A stretch of DNA of 64,000 nt from assembly GCF_023231945.1 (NCBI RefSeq), contig NZ_JAJLJH010000003.1, forward strand, positions 124,001-188,000, read 5' to 3'. A model generated the notes under the pieces. The model made no database searches. It saw only the letters and a program-made list of their open reading frames with translations, and was not told the origin of the DNA. Shown here piece by piece: positions 17,621 to 25,720 of the stretch; position 1 is the stretch's first letter; every line of letters begins with the position of its first letter. This DNA comes from Scleromatobacter humisilvae. GTDB lineage: Bacteria; Pseudomonadota; Gammaproteobacteria; Burkholderiales; Burkholderiaceae_C. The position numbers and the translations under genes were made by a program.

Positions 17621-18622
17621 ATGTCCTTCAACATCCGCCAACCGCTGACCGTGCTCGTCGTCGACGACGACAACGCCGCGCGCGTGCAGATCGCCGCGAT
17701 CCTCGATGCGCACGGCCATCGCGTGATCGAGGCGCACGACGCCGAGTGGGCGTTGCAGCTGTTCGACAAGCACCAGCCCGATGTCGCGCTGCTGGACGTC
17801 AACATGCCGGTGCACGACGGCTTCTGGCTCGCGCGCCGTCTGCGCGAGCGCGAATCGGGCAGGTGGACGCCGATCATCTTCGTGTCGGCGCGCGCGACGG
17901 ACGGCGACCTCGAGAACGGCATCGAGTCCGGCGGCGACGACTACCTGTTCAAGCCGATCTCCGCCGTCGTGCTCAGCGCCAAGCTGCGCGCGATGCAGCG
18001 GCTGCTGACGATGCAGGCGCGGCTGCTCGACCTGTCCACGCAGCTGGCCGCCGCCAACGACCACCTGCAGCACCTGAGCGAGCACGACGAGCTCACCGGC
18101 CTGCTGAACCGGCGCGGCTTCGACCGCCGGCTGGGCGAGGCGATCCGCATTGCGCGCGAAGAGCAGTCGGCGCTCACGCTGATGCTGTGCGATCTCGACC
18201 ACTTCAAGGCCTACAACGACGCGCTCGGGCATCCGGTGGGCGACGCGTGCCTGAAGTCGGTGGCCGGACTCGTTCGCACGATGTGCCACCGGCCGGGCGC
18301 GCACGCGGCGCGTTATGGCGGCGAGGAATTCGCGCTGATCCTGCCGTCGACGCCCAAGTCCGGCGCGATGACGCTGGCGCGCGCGGTACGCCGCGTGTTC
18401 GAGACGACGGCGCTGCCGCATCCGGCCTCGCCGACGGCGCCGCACGTCACGTTGTCGGGCGGCATCACCACCTGCGTGCCCGACGATTCGACCAGCGCCG
18501 ACGGCATGCTGACGCGCGCCGACCAGGCGCTCTACGTGGCCAAGGAGAAGGGGCGCAACCGCTTCTTCAGCTTCGAGATGCAGCTGGATTCGGTGGAGCA
18601 GCGGGCGCGCGAGATCGAGTGA
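17621..18622 (+). CDS. Response regulator with GGDEF diguanylate cyclase domain (PleD/WspR-like)
   Basis: The 333-residue product has a receiver domain (D-D-D acidic pocket, phospho-acceptor Asp59, conserved K in Y-L-F-K-P) and a coiled-coil linker (about 125-150). The GGDEF domain follows, with the active site G-G-E-E-F at 233-237 and the L-T-G-L-L-N-R-R start motif, so it should make cyclic di-GMP. The inhibitory I-site that normally reads R-x-x-D six residues before the active site is R-P-G-A here, so product feedback is probably lost. No kinase is adjacent, so the phosphodonor is elsewhere. Confidence 0.92.
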   Translation: MSFNIRQPLTVLVVDDDNAARVQIAAILDAHGHRVIEAHDAEWALQLFDKHQPDVALLDVNMPVHDGFWLARRLRERESGRWTPIIFVSARATDGDLENGIESGGDDYLFKPISAVVLSAKLRAMQRLLTMQARLLDLSTQLAAANDHLQHLSEHDELTGLLNRRGFDRRLGEAIRIAREEQSALTLMLCDLDHFKAYNDALGHPVGDACLKSVAGLVRTMCHRPGAHAARYGGEEFALILPSTPKSGAMTLARAVRRVFETTALPHPASPTAPHVTLSGGITTCVPDDSTSADGMLTRADQALYVAKEKGRNRFFSFEMQLDSVEQRAREIE

Positions 18623-18634
18623 CGCGGCGCGTTC

Positions 18635-19066
18635 TCAGTGGGGGAACGCCGAGATCAGGCCCGTGATGACCGCGGTCACGAAGATCACCCACGACGCCAG
18701 GTACAGGCCGCCGGCCATCTTCTCCTTGAACGCGGTGCGCGCCATCGCGATGGCCGGCGCGATGCCGATGGCGAGCGCGGTGGCGGCGCCGTAGTGGCCG
18801 TGCCGCAGCAGGAAGACGAACCACAGCGGGCTCGCGAGCGCGATCAGCCCCGCGAGCAGCATCTCGGGCAGCAGCAGCGAGGACTCCTGCCAGATCCAGT
18901 GCGCCTCGTCGGGCGCGGCGGGCGACACGAGCGCCGTCATCGGATTGCCGTCGCCGAGGCGCCGCGCGCCGATCACCGCCGGGAACATGCAGGCGACGCA
19001 GACGTCGGCGCCGGCCGCATTGGCGGCGTGGCAACGCTGACAAATCCAGGAATAGGTCGGAGCCAT
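18635..19066 (-). CDS. Membrane protein with an N-terminal RanBP2-type zinc finger
   Basis: The N-terminus matches the RanBP2 zinc-finger pattern exactly: W-x-C-x2-C-x3-N-x6-C-x2-C within the first 25 residues. Two to three hydrophobic helices occupy the C-terminal half (about residues 65-140). The product is 143 residues from the ATG at 19066; another in-frame ATG at 19084 adds six residues and neither has a good ribosome site. I do not recognise a named family. It converges on the cyclase gene and is not part of the phn operon by strand and spacing alone (82 bases downstream of phnM). Confidence 0.65.
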   Translation of the reverse strand: MAPTYSWICQRCHAANAAGADVCVACMFPAVIGARRLGDGNPMTALVSPAAPDEAHWIWQESSLLLPEMLLAGLIALASPLWFVFLLRHGHYGAATALAIGIAPAIAMARTAFKEKMAGGLYLASWVIFVTAVITGLISAFPH

Positions 19067-19147
19067 CGTGCACCCGGTAGCCATTACCGGCCAGGCTCAG
19101 GAGCCGGCCGGCGATGTCGACAGCGGGCAATCGGGATGCCCGGCCGT

Positions 19148-20287
19148 TCAGGCGACGCGCCGCCCCAGCGACCACACCTCGCGCACCACGGGGTGGCCGT
19201 CGACCTCGCGCACGCGCACCAGGTCGGCGCGCAGGCCGTTGGCGATCTCGCCGCGGTCGTCGAAGCCGCAGGCACGCGCCGGGGCGTGGCTGACGACGCC
19301 GATGGCCTCGCTCAGCGAGAAGCCCGCGTCGCGCTGGAGGATCCAGGCGGCGAGCAGCAGGCTGGCCGGCACGTAGTCGGACGACAGCGCATCCAGCACG
19401 CCTTCGCGCGCGAGCTCCAGCGCCGAGACGTTGCCCGAGTGCGAACCGCCGCGCACGACGTTGGGCGCGCCGGCGATCGTCGCGAGCCCGCCCGCGCGCG
19501 CGTGACGCGCGGCCGCGAGGCTGGTCGGGAACTCGCTCATCACCGCGCCGATCGCGATCGCCTGGTCGACGTGCTCGACGGTGGTGTCGTCGTGCGTGGC
19601 CAGCGCCACGCCGTGCGTGCGCGCGAAGTCGGCGAACCACTGGCGATGCGGCGCCACGTATTTCGCCTGGCGCTCCGGCGCGATGCGCATCTCCGCGGCG
19701 AACTTGTCGTTGCTCCAGCCTTTCTTGCCGGTGTAGTAGACGCGCGCATGCTCGATGTCCGTCCATTGGCGCTGGCCGGGCGTATGGTCCATCAGCGAGA
19801 TCAGGCGCAGCCGGCGATGCCGCTGGAACGGCTCGAACAGTTCCAGCGTGTTCGGCGCCGGCAGCTCGGCGCGCACGTGGATGTGGTGGTCGGCGCGCAG
19901 CGAGCCGGCGGCTTCCAGCTTGTCGAGCACGCGCAGCAGTTCGCTCTGGTCGCGCGAGCGGAAGCCCTCGTCGTACGGATCGCCGACGCCGATCGCGTCC
20001 AGCACCGTGGTGATGCCGGCCGCGGCGATCTCCCCGTCGTGCGCCTGCACCGCGGCCTGCATCGGGAACGTCACCCGCGGCCGCGGCATCACGTGGCGCT
20101 CGAGGTTGTCGGTGTGCACCTCAACGAGCCCCGGCAGCAGGAAGTCGCCCTCGAGATCCTGCGCGCCGGGCACGCTCGTGCCGCCGCTGCCGACCGCGGC
20201 GATGCGGCCCTCGCGCACCAGCACGTGGCCGACGACGATCTCGTTGGCCAGCACCAGGCGGGCGTTGCTGAGGACGATGTCGTTCAT
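19148..20287 (-). CDS. phnM: Alpha-D-ribose 1-methylphosphonate 5-triphosphate diphosphatase PhnM
   Basis: The 379-residue product is an amidohydrolase-fold PhnM: the first metal site in V-E-V-H-T-D-N-L-E, later His/Asp residues in A-T-H-D-D-T and the family motif G-A-P-N-V-V-R-G-G-S-H-S-G-N. It removes pyrophosphate from ribose 1-alkylphosphonate 5-triphosphate before C-P cleavage by PhnJ. It is the last gene of the leftward phnGHIJKLM unit, 14 bases after phnL. Length is normal for the family. Confidence 0.96.
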   Translation of the reverse strand: MNDIVLSNARLVLANEIVVGHVLVREGRIAAVGSGGTSVPGAQDLEGDFLLPGLVEVHTDNLERHVMPRPRVTFPMQAAVQAHDGEIAAAGITTVLDAIGVGDPYDEGFRSRDQSELLRVLDKLEAAGSLRADHHIHVRAELPAPNTLELFEPFQRHRRLRLISLMDHTPGQRQWTDIEHARVYYTGKKGWSNDKFAAEMRIAPERQAKYVAPHRQWFADFARTHGVALATHDDTTVEHVDQAIAIGAVMSEFPTSLAAARHARAGGLATIAGAPNVVRGGSHSGNVSALELAREGVLDALSSDYVPASLLLAAWILQRDAGFSLSEAIGVVSHAPARACGFDDRGEIANGLRADLVRVREVDGHPVVREVWSLGRRVA

Positions 20288-20301
20288 GGAGTTCCCGTTG
20301 T

Positions 20302-21036
20302 TCAGCCGAGTTCGACGCAGCGGTCCGCGACCGCGTCGCGCACCTCCTCGTCATGGAAGATGCCCACGACCGCCGCGCCGCGCGCCTTGGCCTCGTGGAT
20401 CAGCTCGACGACCACGCGGCGGTTGGCGGCGTCCAGCGAGGCGGTCGGCTCGTCCAGCAGCAGCAGGCGCGACGCCTGGACGAAGCCACGCGCGATGTTG
20501 ACACGTTGCTGCTCGCCGCCCGAAAAGGTGGCGGGCGGCAGGTCCCACAAGGCCGGCGGCAGGTTGAGGCGCGCGAGCAGTGCGCGCGCGGCGTCGCGGG
20601 CGGCTTCCAGGCGCTCCTCGTGGCCGGCGTCGTCGAGGTCGTCCGCGGCAGGCACCGGTTCCGCATCGACCAGGCGCTGCGCGACGACGTCGAGCGCCGG
20701 CACGCGCGGCACGGCGCGCAGGAACTGGCTGACGTAGGCGATGTCGCGGCGGCGCAGCTCGATCATGCGTTGCGGGCTGGCCGTGGCGAGGTCGACCGGC
20801 CCCGCGGATGACTCGAAGCGCAGCGCGCCGGCGTCGGCGCCGTAGCTGCCGAACAGGCACTTCATCAGCGTCGACTTGCCGCGGCCCGAGGCCCCGACCA
20901 GCGCGACGCATTCGCCGGCGCCGATGTCCAGCGACGTGTCCTCGAGCACCTGGAGGCGCGCGCCGCCGCGCAGGTGCAGCGTGAAGTGCTTGGCGAGGCC
21001 GCGCACGGACAAACGGGGTGAGGTATCCAGGTTCAT
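20302..21036 (-). CDS. phnL: C-P lyase system ABC-type protein PhnL
   Basis: The 244-residue ATPase has Walker A G-A-S-G-R-G-K-S-T, signature F-S-G-G-E-Q-Q-R and Walker B L-L-L-L-D-E-P-T-A-S-L-D. The A-Y-V-S-Q-F-L-R and E-L-R-R-R-D-I sequences are typical of PhnL. Its ATG overlaps the phnK stop (ATGA). PhnL is needed with PhnG, H and I for coupling phosphonate to ATP-derived ribose and, in the structural model, docks on the C-P lyase core with PhnK. It has no cognate permease, consistent with a non-transport role. Confidence 0.96.
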   Translation of the reverse strand: MNLDTSPRLSVRGLAKHFTLHLRGGARLQVLEDTSLDIGAGECVALVGASGRGKSTLMKCLFGSYGADAGALRFESSAGPVDLATASPQRMIELRRRDIAYVSQFLRAVPRVPALDVVAQRLVDAEPVPAADDLDDAGHEERLEAARDAARALLARLNLPPALWDLPPATFSGGEQQRVNIARGFVQASRLLLLDEPTASLDAANRRVVVELIHEAKARGAAVVGIFHDEEVRDAVADRCVELG

Positions 21037-21827
21037 GGCATCACCACCGAGGAGACCAGCAGTTGCGTGTAGGGATGTTGCGGGTCGTCGAGCACGCGGT
21101 CGGTGAGCCCCTGCTCGACGACGCGGCCGTGGCGCATCACCAGCGTGCGCTGCGCGAGCAGGCGCGCGACGCCGAGATCGTGCGTGACGATCAGCGCGCA
21201 CAGGTTCATGCGCGTCGTGAGCTGGCGCATCAGGTCCAGCAGCCTCGCCTGCACCGAGACGTCGAGGCCGGAGGTCGGCTCGTCCAGCAGCACCAGGCGC
21301 GGCCGCGTGACGAGGTTGCGCGCGATCTGCAGGCGCTGGCGCATGCCGCCGGAGAACGCGCGCGGCGAGTCGTCGATGCGGCTGGTGTCCAGCTCCACGC
21401 GCGCCATCCAGCGCTCGGCGCTCGCGCGCAGCCGGCCGTAGTGGCGCTCGCCCTGGCCCATCAGGCGCTCGCCGATGTTGGCGCCGGCGCTGACGTCCAG
21501 CCGCAGCCCGTCGCTCGCGTTCTGCTCGACGAAGCCCCACTCGGTGCGCGCCAGCACGCGCTGCTGGCGTTCGGTGAGGGCGTGCACGTCGAGCCAGCGC
21601 TCGTCGGCGTCGCGGTAGTGCACCGCGCCGCGCGTCGGGGCGATGCGGCCGGCGATGCAGTTCAGCAGCGTCGACTTGCCCGAGCCCGACTCGCCGACGA
21701 TCGCCACGACCTCGCCCGGGAACAGGTCGAGGTCGGCGTCCTGCACGGCATAGCGCTCGTCGCGCGCGGAAGGGAAGCGATGCGAGAGGCCGCGCACGCG
21801 CAGCAAGGGTTGAGTGGTCTCAGTCAT
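21033..21827 (-). CDS. phnK: C-P lyase system ABC-type protein PhnK
   Basis: The 264-residue product has Walker A G-E-S-G-S-G-K-S-T, signature F-S-G-G-M-R-Q-R, D-loop V-L-L-D-E-P-T-S-G-L-D and switch His in I-V-T-H-D-L. The tail (V-L-D-D-P-Q-H-P-Y-T-Q-L-L-V-S) is that of PhnK, which resembles dipeptide-importer ATPases. It binds the PhnGHIJ core rather than a membrane permease. It overlaps phnJ by eight bases and phnL by four. Confidence 0.96.
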   Translation of the reverse strand: MTETTQPLLRVRGLSHRFPSARDERYAVQDADLDLFPGEVVAIVGESGSGKSTLLNCIAGRIAPTRGAVHYRDADERWLDVHALTERQQRVLARTEWGFVEQNASDGLRLDVSAGANIGERLMGQGERHYGRLRASAERWMARVELDTSRIDDSPRAFSGGMRQRLQIARNLVTRPRLVLLDEPTSGLDVSVQARLLDLMRQLTTRMNLCALIVTHDLGVARLLAQRTLVMRHGRVVEQGLTDRVLDDPQHPYTQLLVSSVVMP

Positions 21828-22671
21828 GGCGATGTCCCTGGTCGACGCGGTCGGCGCACCAGTCGGTGTCCGAGCAGGTCCAGTGCACGCGGCCCTCGGC
21901 GTCGGCGATCTCGTCGAGGAAGCTGGCGGTGTCGCCGCAGCGCTCGCAGGCGTGGCCGTGCGGCTCGATGCGGAACGGGTGGTCCTCGAAGTCCAGGCTC
22001 TGCACGTCGGTGTACGGCGGGATCGCGTAGAGCCGCTTCTCGCGCCCCGCGCCGAACAGCTGCAGCGCGGGCATGCGGTGCATCTTCGGGTTGTCGAACG
22101 CGGGGATGGGCGAGGGCGCCATCACGTAGCGGCCGTCCACCTTCACCGGGTAGTCGTAGCTCGTCTCGACGCGGCCCCATTGCGCGAGATCCTCGTACAG
22201 CTTGACGTTCATCAGCCCGTATTCCTCGGACGCGTGCAGCTTGGCCGTCTCCGAGCGCCGCGGCTCGAGCTTGTACAGCGGCTCGGGCTGCGGCACCTGG
22301 TAGACGATCACCTGGCCGGCGGCGAGCGGCGTCTCGGGGATGCGGTGGCGCGTCTGGATCAGCGTCGCCTCGCGCGTGCGCGTGGTCGTGCGCACGCCCG
22401 TCGTGCGCGCGAAGAACTGGCGGATGTTGACGGCGTTGGTGGTGTCGTCGCTGCCCTGGTCGATCACCTTGAGCACGTCGTCGCGGCCGATCACCGCGGC
22501 CGTCACCTGGATGCCGCCGGTGCCCCAGCCGTAGGCGAGCGGCATCTCGCGCGAGCCGAACGGCACCTGGTGGCCGGGGATCGCGACGGCCTTGAGCAAG
22601 GCGCGGCGGATCATCTTCTTCGTGCGCTCGTCGAGATAAGCGAAGTTGTAGCCTTCCGCGATCTCAGTCAT
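21820..22671 (-). CDS. phnJ: C-P lyase catalytic subunit PhnJ (radical SAM)
   Basis: The 283-residue product has the unusual cysteine set of PhnJ: Cys242 and Cys245 (C-E-R-C), Cys266 and Cys272 (C-S-D-T-D-W-C). In the E. coli enzyme the first three ligate the 4Fe-4S cluster and Cys272 carries the thiyl radical that breaks the C-P bond. The chosen ATG starts M-T-E-I-A-E-G-Y-N-F-A-Y; a longer frame is arginine-rich leader from phnI sequence. It overlaps phnI by eight bases (ATGACTGA) and phnK likewise, showing tight coupling. Confidence 0.97.
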   Translation of the reverse strand: MTEIAEGYNFAYLDERTKKMIRRALLKAVAIPGHQVPFGSREMPLAYGWGTGGIQVTAAVIGRDDVLKVIDQGSDDTTNAVNIRQFFARTTGVRTTTRTREATLIQTRHRIPETPLAAGQVIVYQVPQPEPLYKLEPRRSETAKLHASEEYGLMNVKLYEDLAQWGRVETSYDYPVKVDGRYVMAPSPIPAFDNPKMHRMPALQLFGAGREKRLYAIPPYTDVQSLDFEDHPFRIEPHGHACERCGDTASFLDEIADAEGRVHWTCSDTDWCADRVDQGHRHD

Positions 22672-23764
22672 TCGAAGTCTCCTCGCGCGCCGCACCCGCG
22701 GCCCGCGCATGCACGTCATCGCGCAGCTTGCGGATCAACTGCAGCTCCGACTCGAACGTCACGTAGTGCGGCAGCTTCAGGTGCTGCACGAAGCCCGAGG
22801 CCTCGACGCTGTCGCCCTGCGGCAGCGCGAACTCCTGCTGCTGCGCGGGGCTGGACGTGTCCTCGCCGAACTCGGCGCCGCGCAGCGCGCGGTCGACCAG
22901 CGACATCGCGATCGCCTTGCGCTCGCCGCGCCCGAACACGAGGCCGTGGCCGCGCGTGAAGACGGGCGCGACCTCGGCGCTGCCGACGAACTGGTTGATC
23001 ATCTGGCACTCCGTCAGCTCGATCTCGCCGATCTCGATCGGGAAGTCGAGCTCGTCGGGGATCAGTTCGACGGCCACCTTGCCCGAGCGCAGGTCGCCCG
23101 CGAACGGATGGGTGTGGGCGTAGCCGCGCTGCGTCGAGTAGCCCATGCCCAGCACCCAGCCTTCGTCGGCGCGCGCCAGCATCTGCAGCCAGCCGCTGCG
23201 CGGCAGCGGATAGGCCGGCGGGTCGCGCGTGATGTCCGGCGGCTCGGGATCGCCCGCCGACGGCAGGCAGGGCTCGACGAGGCCCTCGCGCGCGAGCTGC
23301 GCCAGCGCGTTGGGGACGTCCTCGGGCGTCGCGCTCGCGTCGGCGACCGGCGCGCCGGCGGCCAGCGCGCCGAACTCCAGCAGCCGCTGCGTGTAGTCGA
23401 AGGTCGGGCCCAGCAACTGGCCGCCCGGCAGGTCCTTGAAGATCGCCGAAATGCGGCGGTCGACGCGCATGCGGTCGGTGTCGACCGGCTCGCTGTAGGC
23501 GAAGCGCGGCAGCGTCGTGCGATACGCGCGCAACAGGAACGCGGCCTCGATCGCGTCGCCGCAGGCCTGGCGCAGCGCCAGCGCCGCGAGATGCGGGTCG
23601 AACAGCGACGCCTCGGCCATCACGCGGCCGACCAGCATGCCCAGCTGCTGCTCGATCTGCGCGACCTCCAGCGCCGGGACGCCGGTGTCGCCGCGGCGCG
23701 CGGCCGCGAGCAGCTGGCGCGAGGCCTCGATGGCGCGTTCGCCGCCCTTGACTGCGATGTACAC
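22664..23764 (-). CDS. phnI: C-P lyase core subunit PhnI
   Basis: The 366-residue product starts at GTG (23762-23764), one base after the phnH TGA. It carries PhnI features: the M-Y-I-A-V-K-G-G-E-R-A-I start, D-P-H-L-A-A-L-A-L-R-Q-A, and G-M-G-Y-S-T-Q-R-G-Y-A-H-T-H-P-F near the middle. PhnI exchanges the adenine of ATP for phosphonate with help from PhnG, H and L, giving ribose 1-phosphonate 5-triphosphate. Size and position between phnH and phnJ are canonical. Confidence 0.96.
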   Translation of the reverse strand: MYIAVKGGERAIEASRQLLAAARRGDTGVPALEVAQIEQQLGMLVGRVMAEASLFDPHLAALALRQACGDAIEAAFLLRAYRTTLPRFAYSEPVDTDRMRVDRRISAIFKDLPGGQLLGPTFDYTQRLLEFGALAAGAPVADASATPEDVPNALAQLAREGLVEPCLPSAGDPEPPDITRDPPAYPLPRSGWLQMLARADEGWVLGMGYSTQRGYAHTHPFAGDLRSGKVAVELIPDELDFPIEIGEIELTECQMINQFVGSAEVAPVFTRGHGLVFGRGERKAIAMSLVDRALRGAEFGEDTSSPAQQQEFALPQGDSVEASGFVQHLKLPHYVTFESELQLIRKLRDDVHARAAGAAREETSND

Positions 23765-23765
23765 G

Positions 23766-24410
23766 TCAGGCCTCCCGTTCGATGCGCGTGCTGCGCGGGA
23801 TCGCGGCGAGCTGCGTGCCGCACACGAGGACCAGGTCGACGCCGCGCGGCAGATCGGCCTGCAGCGCGATGCGCCACTGCCAGAACGCCGCGGACAATCC
23901 GGCCACCGCGAGATTGCGCGAGGTCTCGATGCCCGCGCCGCGCAACGTCAATGCGAGGGCGCCGGCGATCGGCTGGTCGGACAGTGCGTCGACCTCGACG
24001 ATCAGTGTCGCGCCCGTTTGCGGCGCCTCGTCGCTGCCGAGGTCGAGCGCGTTCCACGACGCTGCGTCGACATCGCGCGCCAGGGCGATGGTCATGCCCG
24101 CCGCGGTGGCCACGGCGCGCGCGCCGGTGTGGAAGCGCAGCCAGGCGCGCGCATCGTCGTTGCCCAGCGCACCGGCGAGATGGACGGGCGTGTCGGCGTC
24201 GAGCAGCGTCAGCAACGTGGCGGCCATCGCGATGCCCGTCGGCGGACCCATCCCGGCATCGTCGGGCGCGAGGCCGTCGGTCGCGGCATCGTGCAGCGCA
24301 TGCAGGCGGCCGGGCTCGGACATCGCGCGCAGCAGCACGCGAAAGGTCTGCTGCGCGCCGTGCACCGGGTCGGCGAAGCCGGCGCCCATGTTGGCGAGGG
24401 CCGCGCTCAT
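23766..24410 (-). CDS. phnH: C-P lyase core subunit PhnH
   Basis: The 214-residue product shows the PhnH opening (G-F-A-D-P-V-H-G-A-Q-Q-T-F-R-V-L-L) and the P-R-G-V-D-L-V-L-V-C-G-T-Q-L-A-A-I-P-R-S-T C-terminus, a PLP-transferase-like fold that has lost the cofactor site. It is a structural part of the PhnGHIJ complex. Its ATG overlaps the phnG stop by four bases. Confidence 0.95.
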   Translation of the reverse strand: MSAALANMGAGFADPVHGAQQTFRVLLRAMSEPGRLHALHDAATDGLAPDDAGMGPPTGIAMAATLLTLLDADTPVHLAGALGNDDARAWLRFHTGARAVATAAGMTIALARDVDAASWNALDLGSDEAPQTGATLIVEVDALSDQPIAGALALTLRGAGIETSRNLAVAGLSAAFWQWRIALQADLPRGVDLVLVCGTQLAAIPRSTRIEREA

Positions 24411-24877
24411 GCCGAGATCTCCGAGGCCAGCGTTTCGAACGAGACGCGCGAGCTCGCGGTCAACGCGGCGGCCGCGGCGCGGCGCTTCGCGGTTTCATCG
24501 GCCAGTGGCGCGATCACGTCGCGCATCAGGGCCTCGTGGTGCTCGGGCTGCTGCAGCAGCGCGTCGATGCGGGCGACCCATTCGGCGCGCGCCTCGTCGC
24601 GGCCCAGCACGATGCCGACACCCGCGGCCAGGCGGCCGTCGAGGCCGCGGTGGCGCACGACGCAGCGCGTCACCGTCGCGTCGCCGACGTTGAAGCGGTC
24701 ACCCCGGTTGCCGATGCGGGCGCGTACCATCGTCAGGCCGATCTCGGGCGCGCGCAGGCGGGCGAAGCCGTCGTCGGGCAGGGCGGCGGCGTGGCGCTCG
24801 AGCAGCTCGCGCGGCGCGTGCGCCAGCACGGCGAGCCAGCGCTGGCGCGCGGCGATGTCCTGATCGATCATTGTCAT
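24407..24877 (-). CDS. phnG: C-P lyase core subunit PhnG
   Basis: The 156-residue product contains the PhnG blocks R-Q-R-W-L-A-V-L-A, G-L-T-M-V-R-A-R-I and F-N-V-G-D-A-T-V-T-R-C. PhnG pairs with PhnI in the (PhnGHIJ)2 core. It is the first gene of the leftward operon. The start at 24877 is followed two codons later by another ATG (24871), so the exact initiator is uncertain. The Pho box, -10 and candidate PhnF operators lie in the 81 bases between it and phnF. Confidence 0.95.
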   Translation of the reverse strand: MTMIDQDIAARQRWLAVLAHAPRELLERHAAALPDDGFARLRAPEIGLTMVRARIGNRGDRFNVGDATVTRCVVRHRGLDGRLAAGVGIVLGRDEARAEWVARIDALLQQPEHHEALMRDVIAPLADETAKRRAAAAALTASSRVSFETLASEISA

Positions 24878-24884
24878 GGCGAAG

Positions 24885-24896
24885 TCATCTAGACGA
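24885..24896 (-). promoter_or_regulatory. Candidate PhnF operator 1 (phnF-phnG gap)
   Basis: On the minus strand this reads TCGTCTAGATGA, identical over 12 bases to the site at 13598-13609 before phnC. It covers a -35-like TAGACG (24890-24895) for rightward phnF transcription and lies downstream of the phnG start of transcription. Confidence 0.6.
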
Positions 24897-24909
24897 CCTA
24901 AGATGGGGG

Positions 24910-24921
24910 CAGTATAGACAG
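24910..24921. promoter_or_regulatory. Candidate PhnF operator 2 over two opposed -10 elements
   Basis: CAGTATAGACAG has the GTATAGAC core reported for mycobacterial PhnF sites and is centred 25 bp from operator 1. It contains TATAGA (24913-24918), a -10 for phnF 17 bp from TAGACG. On the other strand it contains TATACT (24911-24916), a -10 for phnG. One protein bound here would silence both directions. Confidence 0.55.
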
Positions 24922-24927
24922 CGCCCG

Positions 24928-24956
24928 ATGACAGTTTCTTGACCTCCCGGTGACGA
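24928..24956 (-). promoter_or_regulatory. Pho box (PhoB site), three repeats, upstream of phnG
   Basis: Read on the minus strand, TCGTCAC, AGGTCAA and CTGTCAT (a perfect consensus unit, 24928-24934) repeat at an exact 11-bp period. The last unit ends 11 bp before the TATACT -10, the distance expected for PhoB activation. The array reaches into the phnF start region, so PhoB could also affect phnF. Confidence 0.7.
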
Positions 24957-24958
24957 TC

Positions 24959-25720
24959 ATGCTCAAAGACGACAACTCCCGCACGCCTTCGGCCGCCGAC
25001 CCGGCCGAGCCGGGCGGTGCGCGCTGGCAGGCGATCGCCGCGCAGCTGCGCGCGGACATCCTCGCCGGCCGCGTCGCGCCGGGCGAACGACTGCCCAACG
25101 AGAAGGTGCTGGCCGAGCGCTTCGCGGTCCATCGCCACACGCTGCGCCAGGCGGTGCAGGCGCTGGTGCGGGAGGGTCACCTGAACGTGCGCCAGGGCGC
25201 CGGCACCTTCGTGCGCGAGCTGGTGCTCGACTACGCGCTGCAGCGCCGCACGCGGCTCAGCGAGAACCTGGCGCGCCTGGGCGAGACGGCCGGACGCGAG
25301 CTGCTGTCGCACGACGTGGCGCCGGCCGGCGAATGGGCGACGCCGCTGCGCGTGGCGGCGCGCAGCAAGGTCGTCGTGCTCGAGATGCGCGCCGCCGTGC
25401 GCGGTCGCCCGGTGAGCCTCTCGACGGGCGCGTTCCCGATGCCGCGCTTCGCCAACATCGCCGCGCTGGTCGAGCGCCACGGCAGCATCACGAAGTCGCT
25501 CGCCGAGCTGGGCGTGGTCGACTACACGCGGGCCCGCAGCGTCGTCTCGACGCGGCTGCCCACGCAGTCCGAGGCCGATGCACTGGCGCGTCCGCTGACG
25601 CAGCCGGTGCTGGTCGTGCAGTACGTCAACGTCGACCGCGACGGCGTGCCGGTGGAGGCCGCGACGACGCTGTTCGCGGCCGACGCGGTGCAGCTGGTGG
25701 TCGAGCCCGACGCAACATGA
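24959..25720 (+). CDS. phnF: PhnF, GntR/HutC-family regulator of phosphonate genes
   Basis: From ATG 24959 the product is 253 residues; an in-frame GTG at 24950 would add three. A GntR winged helix (about residues 20-90, with R-L-P-N-E-K-V-L-A-E-R-F-A-V-H-R-H-T-L-R-Q-A) is followed by a UTRA effector domain (R-R-T-R-L-S-E-N-L onward). PhnF repressors respond to phosphonate or phosphate status; the operators described nearby make autoregulation likely. Its stop overlaps the start of the DUF1045 gene (ATGA), so it heads a three-gene unit with that gene and phnN. Confidence 0.92.
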   Translation: MLKDDNSRTPSAADPAEPGGARWQAIAAQLRADILAGRVAPGERLPNEKVLAERFAVHRHTLRQAVQALVREGHLNVRQGAGTFVRELVLDYALQRRTRLSENLARLGETAGRELLSHDVAPAGEWATPLRVAARSKVVVLEMRAAVRGRPVSLSTGAFPMPRFANIAALVERHGSITKSLAELGVVDYTRARSVVSTRLPTQSEADALARPLTQPVLVVQYVNVDRDGVPVEAATTLFAADAVQLVVEPDAT

